Source of the DNA: Actinomycetales bacterium
GTDB lineage: Bacteria; Actinomycetota; Actinomycetes; Actinomycetales; Microbacteriaceae
Length of the DNA: 45,842 nucleotides
Assembly (NCBI GenBank): GCA_015655445.1
Contig: JAATFA010000009.1
Coordinates: forward strand, 1-45,842
Direction: 5' to 3'
Below the pieces are notes generated by a model. It saw only the letters and a program-made list of their open reading frames with translations. It was not told the DNA's origin and did not search any database. Position numbers and translations under genes: made by a program. Position 1 is the stretch's first letter; each line of letters starts with the position of its first letter. Of the stretch, positions 32,637-40,248 are shown piece after piece.

Positions 32637-33565
32637 CAGTCGATGCCGTCCTCGATCGGTCCCCCGTACCACTCCTCGATGATCGCGCGCGCGATCGAGG
32701 CGCGCCCGGGCAGCACGATCGTGCCGAGGTGCGAGGCGATCTCCTCCCGGCTGAACCAGCGCACGTCGAGGATCTCGGTGCCGTCCGCGGTCGCCGTGCC
32801 CTCGAAGGACGGGTCCACGCGCGCGAGGAAGCCGAGCATGAGCGACGCCGGGAACGGCCACGGCTGGCTGCCGAGGTAGCGCGGCTCGACGACGCGCACG
32901 CGCGCCTCCTCGTACACCTCGCGCGCGACGGCCGCCTCGAGCGACTCGCCCGGCTCGACGAAGCCGGCGAGCAGCGAGTAGCGGTTGCTCTCCCACAGCG
33001 CGTTCGAGCCGAGCAGGAGGCGGTCCTGCCCGTCCACGACGCCCACGATGATCGCCGGGTCCGTGCGCGGGAAGTGCTCGCTCGCGTCGGTCGGGTCGAC
33101 GCGCACCCAGCCGCCCTTCGACGACCGCGTCGCCGTGCCCGTGCGGGGCGAGAACGGATGCGCGGCGTGCCAGTTCGCCATCGCGAGCGCCTCGGTGAAG
33201 ATCCCCGCGTCGAGGTCGTCGAGCTTCGTGCCGAGCGCGCGCAGGTTGCCCCACTCCCCCGAGAGGCGCTCGGCGGTCGCGTCGTCGAGCACGGCCGCGA
33301 CGATTGGGGTGCCGACGGGCATCCCGCGGTCGACGGTCGTGCGGCCGAGGTAGACGAGCACGCCATCGCGCGGCACGTCGGCGGGGGTGAGCAGCCGCAG
33401 TCGCGCGGGCGCCTCGAGAAGCGCGCTCCCCCGCCACAGCGGCAGCACGCGCGTCGCCGGATCGGCCCACAGCGTCTCGAAGACGTGCTCGCCCTCGCGG
33501 AAGAGGTGGTCGCGGTCGACCTCGGAGCGGGACAGCGGCAGGCGCGAGGTGAACGACGACGTCAT
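32633..33565 (-). CDS. nudC: NudC-like NADH/NAD-cap pyrophosphatase, zinc site lost
   Basis: A 310-residue Nudix hydrolase of the NudC type, which cleaves NADH/NAD+ and can remove NAD caps from RNA. The Nudix box runs 201-223 (GFVEPGESLEAAVAREVYEE) and the family signature SQPWPFPASLM follows at 233. The zinc-ribbon cysteines are all replaced: S139 and T142 for the first CxxC, and D157 and D160 for the second, while the surrounding PRTGTATRSSKGGW and EHFPRTDPAIIV remain. The ATG at 33565 is chosen from the start of similarity. It is divergent from the phosphotransferase-like gene and upstream of the helicase. Confidence 0.88.
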   Translation of the reverse strand: MTSSFTSRLPLSRSEVDRDHLFREGEHVFETLWADPATRVLPLWRGSALLEAPARLRLLTPADVPRDGVLVYLGRTTVDRGMPVGTPIVAAVLDDATAERLSGEWGNLRALGTKLDDLDAGIFTEALAMANWHAAHPFSPRTGTATRSSKGGWVRVDPTDASEHFPRTDPAIIVGVVDGQDRLLLGSNALWESNRYSLLAGFVEPGESLEAAVAREVYEEARVRVVEPRYLGSQPWPFPASLMLGFLARVDPSFEGTATADGTEILDVRWFSREEIASHLGTIVLPGRASIARAIIEEWYGGPIEDGIDW

Positions 33566-33621
33566 GGGGACCAATCGTGCGGGAGTGCGTGGCGTGCGGT
33601 CGCGACCCGCGGCAGGCGACC

Positions 33622-33627
33622 TACGCT
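33622..33627 (+). promoter_or_regulatory. -10 box of a probable leaderless promoter
   Basis: TACGCT ends 7 nt before the ATG of the phosphotransferase-like gene, fitting the TANNNT-N7-ATG leaderless layout in the 69-bp divergent gap with nudC. Confidence 0.6.
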
Positions 33628-33634
33628 GTGCGGT

Positions 33635-34630
33635 ATGGCGCGAACCCATCTCACTCTAGCCGCGCTCGCCACCTCGGCCGTCGCGGGGCTCGACGTGGTC
33701 TCCACCGCTCCCTTCGGCCGGGGGGACTCGGGCGACTACGACTCGGCGCTCCTCACGACGCGGGACGGACGGCACTGGATCGTGCGTGTGCCGCGCAGCG
33801 AGCGGGCGGAGGCGGAGCAGTCCGCCGACCTCGTGGCGCTCCGCGCCCTGAGCGCGGGAGTGCGCGCGCGCCTCCCGTTCGCCCTCTCGCGCCTCGCCGG
33901 GCAGGCCCCGTACGAGGGGACGCGCGCCGTCGTCTACGAGTTCGTGTACGGCAGCAAGCTCGCGCTCGCCTCGCTGACGCCCGAGCTCGCGGCATCCGTC
34001 GGGCGTGCCGTCGCGGCCGTCCACGCGCTGCCGACGAGCATCGTCGCGGACGCCGGGCTCCCCGTGCTCTCGGCGATCGACTGCCTGCGCGCGTCCGTCG
34101 CCGTGATCGACCGCGCGAGCGCGAGCGGCCTCGTGCCGGGCATCCTGCTCGAGCGCTGGGAGGGCGCGGCGCAGGAGACGGCGCTGTGGCAGTTCCAGCC
34201 GACGGTCGTCAACGGTTCCCTCGCCGCGTCCTCCTTCCTTTACGCGGGCTCGGAGGTCACGGGCGTGCTCGGCTGGCACGAGCTGCGCGTCGGCGATCCC
34301 GCGCGCGACCTCTCCTGGCTCGTCGGCACGCGCACGGAGGACCTCGCCGGGCGCGCCCTCGACGCCTACGTCGCCGCGCGCGGCTCGATCGACCGCCACG
34401 TGCGCCGTCGTGCGCGCCTGCACTCGGAGCTCGAGGTCGCGAAGTGGCTGCTGCACGGCCTCGAGGTGCACAGCACCGAGATCGTCGACGACGCGGTCGC
34501 GATGCTCAGCGGGCTCGCCGATCGCGTCGAGAGCGACGTCATGCACCCGCTCGGCGCATCGGCCTCCCCCGCCGAGGCAGGGCCCGAGGACGTCCAGGAG
34601 CTCCTCGAGCGCAGCGAGCGCGTCGTCTGA
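33635..34630 (+). CDS. Aminoglycoside/macrolide phosphotransferase-like protein, probable pseudokinase
   Basis: A 331-residue protein with the APH/choline-kinase fold. The N-lobe has GRGDSGDYDSALLT and IVRVPRSERAEAEQ, and VVYEFVYGSKLAL forms the hinge. The catalytic loop, normally HGDLHPGN, reads VVNGSLAASSFL with Asn193 and Ser195 in place of the catalytic His-Gly-Asp. The metal-binding Asp, normally in a GVIDW-type motif, is Gly213 (GVLGWHELRVGDPARDL). Kinase activity therefore looks lost. The ATG follows a TACGCT box by 7 nt. The neighbour nudC is divergent and the MFS gene converges. It is probably a regulatory or structural relative of macrolide kinases. Confidence 0.8.
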   Translation: MARTHLTLAALATSAVAGLDVVSTAPFGRGDSGDYDSALLTTRDGRHWIVRVPRSERAEAEQSADLVALRALSAGVRARLPFALSRLAGQAPYEGTRAVVYEFVYGSKLALASLTPELAASVGRAVAAVHALPTSIVADAGLPVLSAIDCLRASVAVIDRASASGLVPGILLERWEGAAQETALWQFQPTVVNGSLAASSFLYAGSEVTGVLGWHELRVGDPARDLSWLVGTRTEDLAGRALDAYVAARGSIDRHVRRRARLHSELEVAKWLLHGLEVHSTEIVDDAVAMLSGLADRVESDVMHPLGASASPAEAGPEDVQELLERSERVV

Positions 34631-34645
34631 GGAGGCGCCCCGCCG

Positions 34646-36004
34646 CTACGCGGCGACGCCGCCGGACTGCACGGCGCGCGCGCCCTCGATCGTCACGTGC
34701 GGGATGCCGACGGGGCCGTGCTTGCTCAGGGTCACGCGCAGGCGCAGCTTGCCGGAGCGCGCAAGGATGAGCGCGATCGTGAGCGCCGCGGCGAGCGGCA
34801 CGGCGCCCGAGATGACCATCGCGGGCTGCGGTCCGAGCTGCTCGGCGAGCCAGCCGATGATGGGGCCGCCCACGGCCTGGCCGCCCACGATGACGGTCTG
34901 GTAGATCGACATGACACGCCCGCGGATGCGCAGGTTGCTCGAGAACTGCGTCATCGACTCCGCGGCCGTGCCGAAGAGCAGACGCGACACGCCGACCGCG
35001 ACGAGCAGGAGCATGAACGGGATCATCGCGGGGGTCGCGCCCGCGACGAGCTGGATGACGCCGAACGCGGCCGCCGACAGGATGACCGTGCGCAGCCGCA
35101 AGCCCGTGCGCCGCGTCGAGAGGATCGCGCCGATGACGGCGCCCACGGCGAGCGAGGAGTTGAAGAGTCCGTAGCCGGTCGCGCCCGTGCGGTAGACCGT
35201 GTCGGCCATGCCGCTCAGCAGCGCGGGCATGGGCATCCCGAACACGGCGACGAAGGCGAACATGACCATCGTCCACAGGATCGCGGGCTTGCGCCGGATG
35301 TAGCGGGCGGCCTCGCCGAGCTGGCCCTGCGACCTGCGCACGCGGGGCACGATGCGCAGGTCGGCGCGGCGCAGGGAGAGCAGCAGGATGACGACGAGCA
35401 CGACGGACGCCGCGTTGATCGCCATCGCCCAGCCCGCGCCGACGACGACGATGAGCACGCCGCTCACCGCCGGCCCGACGAGCGCGCCGAACTGGAAGAT
35501 CATCGCGTTGAAGCTGATCGCGTTGCGCAGCTGCGCCTGGCCGACGATCTCGTTGACGAACACCGCGCGCGCCGGGTTGTCGACGACCTGCGCGAGGCCG
35601 ATGCCGACGATGATGAGGTACACCTGCCACAGCTGCTCACCGCCCGAGATGATGAGCACGGCGAGCAGGGCGCTCAGGATGCCGACGACGGTCTGGGCGC
35701 CGATGACCATGGCGCGCTTGGGCATGCGGTCGGCGAGCACGCCGCCGTAGGGGCCGAGCACGAGCGTGGGGAGGAACTGCAGGGCGATCGTGAGGCCCAC
35801 GAGCGCGACGTTGCCGGTCATCTCGAGCACGAGCCAGTCGGCCGCGATGCGCTGCATCCAGGCCGCGGTGTTCGCGAAGACCTGCGCGATCATGTACCGG
35901 CGGTAGTTGTGGTGCTGCAGGAGCGCGAACGTGCTCTTCCACGAGGGCGGTGCGCTCAGCTTCGGGATCGGCGCAGTGGCGGCGGCATCGAGCGAAGCAG
36001 ACAC
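34646..36004 (-). CDS. MFS transporter, EntS-like
   Basis: A protein of about 452 residues with 12 spans and EntS-family landmarks: YRRYMIAQVFANTAAWMQRI, YGGVLADRMPKRAMV, and VVDNPARAVFVNEIVGQ. The GTG at 36004 is the best start because similarity begins soon after; there is no ribosome site before it and the upstream open frame has no convincing start. It diverges from a LysR gene over a 145-bp AT-richer region and is probably controlled by it. It resembles the transporter at 11.8-13.0 kb in family but is clearly a different protein. Exported compound unknown. Confidence 0.88.
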   Translation of the reverse strand: MSASLDAAATAPIPKLSAPPSWKSTFALLQHHNYRRYMIAQVFANTAAWMQRIAADWLVLEMTGNVALVGLTIALQFLPTLVLGPYGGVLADRMPKRAMVIGAQTVVGILSALLAVLIISGGEQLWQVYLIIVGIGLAQVVDNPARAVFVNEIVGQAQLRNAISFNAMIFQFGALVGPAVSGVLIVVVGAGWAMAINAASVVLVVILLLSLRRADLRIVPRVRRSQGQLGEAARYIRRKPAILWTMVMFAFVAVFGMPMPALLSGMADTVYRTGATGYGLFNSSLAVGAVIGAILSTRRTGLRLRTVILSAAAFGVIQLVAGATPAMIPFMLLLVAVGVSRLLFGTAAESMTQFSSNLRIRGRVMSIYQTVIVGGQAVGGPIIGWLAEQLGPQPAMVISGAVPLAAALTIALILARSGKLRLRVTLSKHGPVGIPHVTIEGARAVQSGGVAA

Positions 36005-36088
36005 GAGAAGAGGATTCCGAGACGAGAGATGGTGACCGGCTATTGCGTTTTCCTCTTCCAGCGTAGACTCAGCGAGGTCATTCGCACT

Positions 36089-36115
36089 CGAAATCACAGA
36101 TATAAGTGCTATTCG
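36089..36115. promoter_or_regulatory. Candidate LysR operator/promoter in the MFS-lysR divergent region
   Basis: An imperfect dyad CGAAATCAC (36089-36097) and GTGCTATTCG (36106-36115) brackets TATAAG (36101-36106), a possible -10 for lysR. The surrounding 60 bp are clearly more AT-rich than the window average. LysR proteins bind such interrupted dyads in divergent promoters. Confidence 0.4.
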
Positions 36116-36149
36116 GAAACACAATGACTTGGACCGAGGAGCGCACAGG

Positions 36150-37001
36150 ATGTTCGATCCGGTCCTGCTGAGGACCTTCGTCGCCGTCGCGGAGACCCTC
36201 AACTTCACGCAGGCCGCCGCGAGGCTGCGGCTGAGCCAGCCCACCGTGAGCCAGCACGTGCGCAAGCTCGAGGAGGCCGCGGGCCGCACGCTCGTCCAGC
36301 GCGACACGCGCGACGTGCGCCTGACCGACAACGGGGACGCGATGCTCGGCTTCGCGCGCACGATCCTCGCCGCGCACGACCAGGCCGTCAACTACTTCAC
36401 CGGCTCGGCCATGCGCGGCCGCCTGCGGTTCGGGTCCGCCGACGACCTCGCGCTCACCCAGCTGCCGCAGATCCTGCGCGACTTCCGCCAGCTCTACCCG
36501 CACATCAACCTCGAGCTCACCGTCGCGCAGAGCAGCACGCTCGCGCGACGCCTCCAGGCACGTCAGCTCGACCTCGTCTTCATCAAGCAGGAGCCCGGGG
36601 AGTCCGGAGGGCGCGTCGTGCGGCGCGACCGCCTCGCGTGGGTCGCGCACCGCAACCTCTCGCTCGAGCCGACCGCGCCCGTGCCGCTCATCGCCTACCA
36701 GGCGCCGAGCCTGAGCCGCGCGCTCGCCATCCGCGAGCTCGAGAAGGCGGGGCGCACGTGGCGGATCACGTGCAACGTACGCGAGGTCAACGGCGTGCTC
36801 GCGGCCGCACGGGCCGGCATCGGCATCGCCGTGTTCCCGCACAGCCTCATCCCGAGCGACCTCGCGCCCGTCGGCGGCACCCTTGGCCTGCCGCCGCTCG
36901 GCGAGGTCGACTTCGCGCTGCTCGACAACCCGAGCGCCGCGCGTGAGCCGGTCGAGGCGCTCATGCAGGCGATCCTCGACCGTTCCGGCAACCTCAGCTA
37001 G
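36150..37001 (+). CDS. LysR family transcriptional regulator
   Basis: A 283-residue LysR regulator. The N-terminal helix-turn-helix is LLRTFVAVAETLNFTQAAAR then RLSQPTVSQHVRKLEEAAGR. The effector domain includes RGRLRFGSADDLAL and LELTVAQSSTLARRL; VFIKQEPGESGGRVVRRD lies in the ligand region. GAGGAG precedes the ATG by 9 nt; a TTG at 36129 is rejected. It is divergent from the MFS gene, its probable target. It ends 13 bp from the stop of adnB. Confidence 0.92.
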   Translation: MFDPVLLRTFVAVAETLNFTQAAARLRLSQPTVSQHVRKLEEAAGRTLVQRDTRDVRLTDNGDAMLGFARTILAAHDQAVNYFTGSAMRGRLRFGSADDLALTQLPQILRDFRQLYPHINLELTVAQSSTLARRLQARQLDLVFIKQEPGESGGRVVRRDRLAWVAHRNLSLEPTAPVPLIAYQAPSLSRALAIRELEKAGRTWRITCNVREVNGVLAAARAGIGIAVFPHSLIPSDLAPVGGTLGLPPLGEVDFALLDNPSAAREPVEALMQAILDRSGNLS

Positions 37002-37014
37002 CGGCCAGTCTCGG

Positions 37015-40000
37015 CTAGCGGCCGGCGTCCGCGCGCGGTCGATCCGCATGCGCATCGACTCCCGCCGCGGGTGCGGCGACGACGGCCCGCCAGCGCGCGA
37101 CGAGCTCCTCCTCCGTCTCGAGGCGCTCCGGGCGCACGACCTCGTCGTCGGCGACGTAGTAGAAGACCGCGTCGATCGTCGCCGGGTCGATCCCGCGCCA
37201 CCGGGCGTAGGCGAGGCGGTAGAGCGCGAGCTGCAGGCGCTTGCCGGCAAGGTCCGCCTCGTCGCGCGGCACTCGGCCCGTCTTCCAGTCGACGATCTGG
37301 ATGCGACCCTCGCGCTCGTAGACGGCGTCGATGCGGCACACGACGACCTGTCCGTCGAGCAGGAGATGGATCTCGCGCTCGACGTCCACGGGGAGCAGGC
37401 CCGCCCACTCGGAGCGCTCGAACGTCTCGCGCAGACGCTCGAAGGCGTCGCTGTCCACGAGCTCTCCCGGACCGTCGAGCTCGCGCGCGACCGCGTCGAG
37501 CAGGTCGGGTCCGACCTCGCCCGCCGCGCGCCGCTCGACCCACGAGTGGAAGAGCGTGCCGAGCCGCGTCGCGCGGTAAGGCCGCTCGGGCACCGGCCGG
37601 CGCAGCTCCGCGGCGGCCCGCTCGGGCGCGTCGACGACGTCGTGGAACCGCGAGGCGGGGATGCGGTCGGGCACCGCGAGCGGCTCGGGCCCGCGCATGC
37701 GGCGCGCGCGCTCGGCGAGCAGGAGCTCGAGGTCCGCAGCCCACGGACCCGCGAGCGCCGGCTCGGCGGCGGCGACCGCGGCCGCGGCCTCCTCGACACG
37801 TGCACGCCGGGAGCCGAGCGGGTCGCGCGGCCACCGGAAGGTCGTCACGAGCTCCGCGAGCGGGTTCTGCTCGAGGCCGGAGGTCTCCGGGAGCGCGGGC
37901 GCGACGCCCGCCCGCTCGAGGTCGCGCAGGAAGGGGCTCGGCGGGCGCTCGTTCGACTGCGTGGCCCAGAACGAGGCCGTGAGCAGCAGCTCGTGCCGCG
38001 CGCGCGTGACCGCGACGTAGGCGAGGCGTCGCTCCTCCCGCACGTGCCGCTCCTCGACGCGCGCACGGAACGCGCGGAGCTCCTCGACGAGCTGCTTGCG
38101 GTCCTGCGCGCCCCGCCAGCCGAGCGACGGCAGCTCCTCGCGGTCGCCGCGCAGCTCGAACGGGAGGCCGCCGAAGGCGAGCCAGCCGCTCGTGCCCTCG
38201 AGCGGCCGCGCGGGGAGCTCGGCGGCCACGAGGCGCGGCACGGCGACGAGGTCCCACTCGAGGCCCTTCGCCCCGTGCACCGTGAGGATCTGCACCGTGC
38301 CGGGCTCGGGATCCTCGGGGCGCGGCGAGAGGTCCTCCCGACGCTCGGCCTCGCGCAGCCAGGAGAGGAAGCCGCCGAGCGTCGCGACGTCCGCGATCGC
38401 CGCGTACGAGGCGATCGCGTCGAAGAGGGCGTCGAGGTTCGCCGAGCCGACCGGGCGCGACTCGTTCGCGAGCACCTCGACGTCGAGCCGCAGCTCCTGC
38501 AGCACGTGCCCGACGAGGTCGACGAGGTCGAGGCCGCCGCGCGCGCGGAGCCTCCGGAAGAGGCGCGCCGCGTCGCGCAAGCGCTCGCGGCCGGCCGGGC
38601 TGAAGCGCTCGAGCTCGCGATGGCCCTCGGGCGCGGAGGCGATCCAGTCGAGCGCGTCGACGAGCGAGCGCTCCTCGTCGCCGGAGAACGAGGCGCGCAT
38701 GCCCGCGAGCACGGCGTCGTCGTGGCGGCGCTGGGCGTAGTCCCGCTCGCGCAGCCACTCGGCGAGCCCTCGCAGCGCCTCGAGGTCGGCGACGCCGAGG
38801 CGCCAGCGGGAGCCGGCGAGCAGACGCACGAGCGCCGAGCCCGCGGCGGGGTCGTGCAGGACCGTGAGCGCGCACACGAGGTCCGCGATCTCGGGCTCCG
38901 CGAGCAGGCCGCCGACGCCGAGGACGTGCACGGGCACGCCCACGTCGCGCAGCGCCGTGAGGAAGAACGGGAGCGTCGTGCGCGTGCGCAGGAGCAGGGC
39001 CGCGGACGGCGGGGGCCCGCCCGCATCCCCCGCATGCAGCCGTTCGGCGAACCAGCGCGCGACCGTCGCGGCCTCCTCGACGACCGTCGTCTCGACGCGC
39101 ACGGCCACGGGGACGGAGCTCGCGGACGGCGCCGCGCGCAGGGTGCCGACGGGCACGCGCGAGAGCTCGCGCAGGGGCGCCGCGATCGCGTTCGCGGCCT
39201 CGAGGATGCGCGTGCCGTTGCGCCAGCTCGTCGAGAGCGCGTAGACGGCCGAGCGCTGCCCGTCGCCGAAGTCGGCGCCGAACCGCTCGAGGTTCGCCGC
39301 GCTCGCACCGCGCCAGCCGTAGATGGACTGGTTCGGATCCCCCACCGCCATGACGGGATGCCGCGCGAAGGCCGTCGCGAGCAGGCGCGTCTGCACGACG
39401 GAGGTGTCCTGGTACTCGTCGAGCAGCACGACGCGGTGGCGTTCGCGCAGCCCCGCGACGATCGGGGGATGCCGTTCGAGCACGCGCAGGGCGAGCGAGA
39501 CCTGGTCGGAGTACTCGACGAGCCCACGGCGGAGCTTCGCCTGGGCGAACTCCTCGACGAGGTCGAGCACGAGCGGCAGGCTCCGCGGCTCGCTCAGCAC
39601 CGCGAAGTGGGACTCGTAGGCGGCGCCGCGCGGTCCGAGCGGCAGCTCCTCGATCGCCGCGACGTACGTGCGCGCGAAGTCCGCCGCATCCCGCGGATCG
39701 ACGCTGTGCTCGCCGAGCGCCGCGCTCAGGCGCAGCACGGCGGCCGTGATCGTGTCGACGGAGCGGTCGAGGGCGTGCAGCCCCGGGTGCGCGCTCGCGA
39801 GCACGACCGAGCGCGCGAGCTGCCACGCGGAGGCCTCGGAGAGCACGGCGCCGTCGTTGTCCCGCCCGAGCAGCGCCGCGTTGTCGCGGAAGAGCGCGTT
39901 GGCGAACGCGTTGTAGGTCGAGACGACGGCGGGCTCGAACGCGTCGTACTCGGGGCCGAGCCCGCTCTCGGCCAGGCGCCGGATGCGATCCTGCAGGCGC

Positions 40001-40248
40001 GCGCCGAGCTCGCCCGCCGCCTTGCGTGTGAAGGTGAGCCCGAGGACCTCGCCCGGCGCTACGACGCCGTTGGCGAGCAGCCACAACACGCGGTTCGCCA
40101 TCGTCTCGGTCTTGCCGCTGCCGGCGCCCGCGACGACGAGCGCGGGCTCGAGCGGCGCCTCGATGACCGCGCGCTGCTCCTCCGTCGGCGGCGGGGCTCC
40201 GAGCGCCTCCGCGATCTCGAGCGCGCTCACCGTCCTCGTGCTAGTCAC
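37015..40248 (-). CDS. adnB: AdnB-like helicase-nuclease subunit
   Basis: A 1077-residue UvrD-type helicase with a RecB-like nuclease domain, the AdnB half of the actinobacterial AdnAB complex that resects double-strand breaks. Helicase motifs are GAGSGKT (41-47), LLDEYQDTSVVQ, NQSIYGWRGA, VHGAKGLEWDLVAVPRL and YVAVTRARHELLL. The C-terminal PD-(D/E)XK nuclease shows CRIDAVYEREGR, then IVDWKTGRVP and QLALYRLAYAR. The GTG start lies 8 nt inside the end of adnA, so the subunits are translationally coupled. Confidence 0.93.
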   Translation of the reverse strand: MTSTRTVSALEIAEALGAPPPTEEQRAVIEAPLEPALVVAGAGSGKTETMANRVLWLLANGVVAPGEVLGLTFTRKAAGELGARLQDRIRRLAESGLGPEYDAFEPAVVSTYNAFANALFRDNAALLGRDNDGAVLSEASAWQLARSVVLASAHPGLHALDRSVDTITAAVLRLSAALGEHSVDPRDAADFARTYVAAIEELPLGPRGAAYESHFAVLSEPRSLPLVLDLVEEFAQAKLRRGLVEYSDQVSLALRVLERHPPIVAGLRERHRVVLLDEYQDTSVVQTRLLATAFARHPVMAVGDPNQSIYGWRGASAANLERFGADFGDGQRSAVYALSTSWRNGTRILEAANAIAAPLRELSRVPVGTLRAAPSASSVPVAVRVETTVVEEAATVARWFAERLHAGDAGGPPPSAALLLRTRTTLPFFLTALRDVGVPVHVLGVGGLLAEPEIADLVCALTVLHDPAAGSALVRLLAGSRWRLGVADLEALRGLAEWLRERDYAQRRHDDAVLAGMRASFSGDEERSLVDALDWIASAPEGHRELERFSPAGRERLRDAARLFRRLRARGGLDLVDLVGHVLQELRLDVEVLANESRPVGSANLDALFDAIASYAAIADVATLGGFLSWLREAERREDLSPRPEDPEPGTVQILTVHGAKGLEWDLVAVPRLVAAELPARPLEGTSGWLAFGGLPFELRGDREELPSLGWRGAQDRKQLVEELRAFRARVEERHVREERRLAYVAVTRARHELLLTASFWATQSNERPPSPFLRDLERAGVAPALPETSGLEQNPLAELVTTFRWPRDPLGSRRARVEEAAAAVAAAEPALAGPWAADLELLLAERARRMRGPEPLAVPDRIPASRFHDVVDAPERAAAELRRPVPERPYRATRLGTLFHSWVERRAAGEVGPDLLDAVARELDGPGELVDSDAFERLRETFERSEWAGLLPVDVEREIHLLLDGQVVVCRIDAVYEREGRIQIVDWKTGRVPRDEADLAGKRLQLALYRLAYARWRGIDPATIDAVFYYVADDEVVRPERLETEEELVARWRAVVAAPAAGVDAHADRPRADAGR

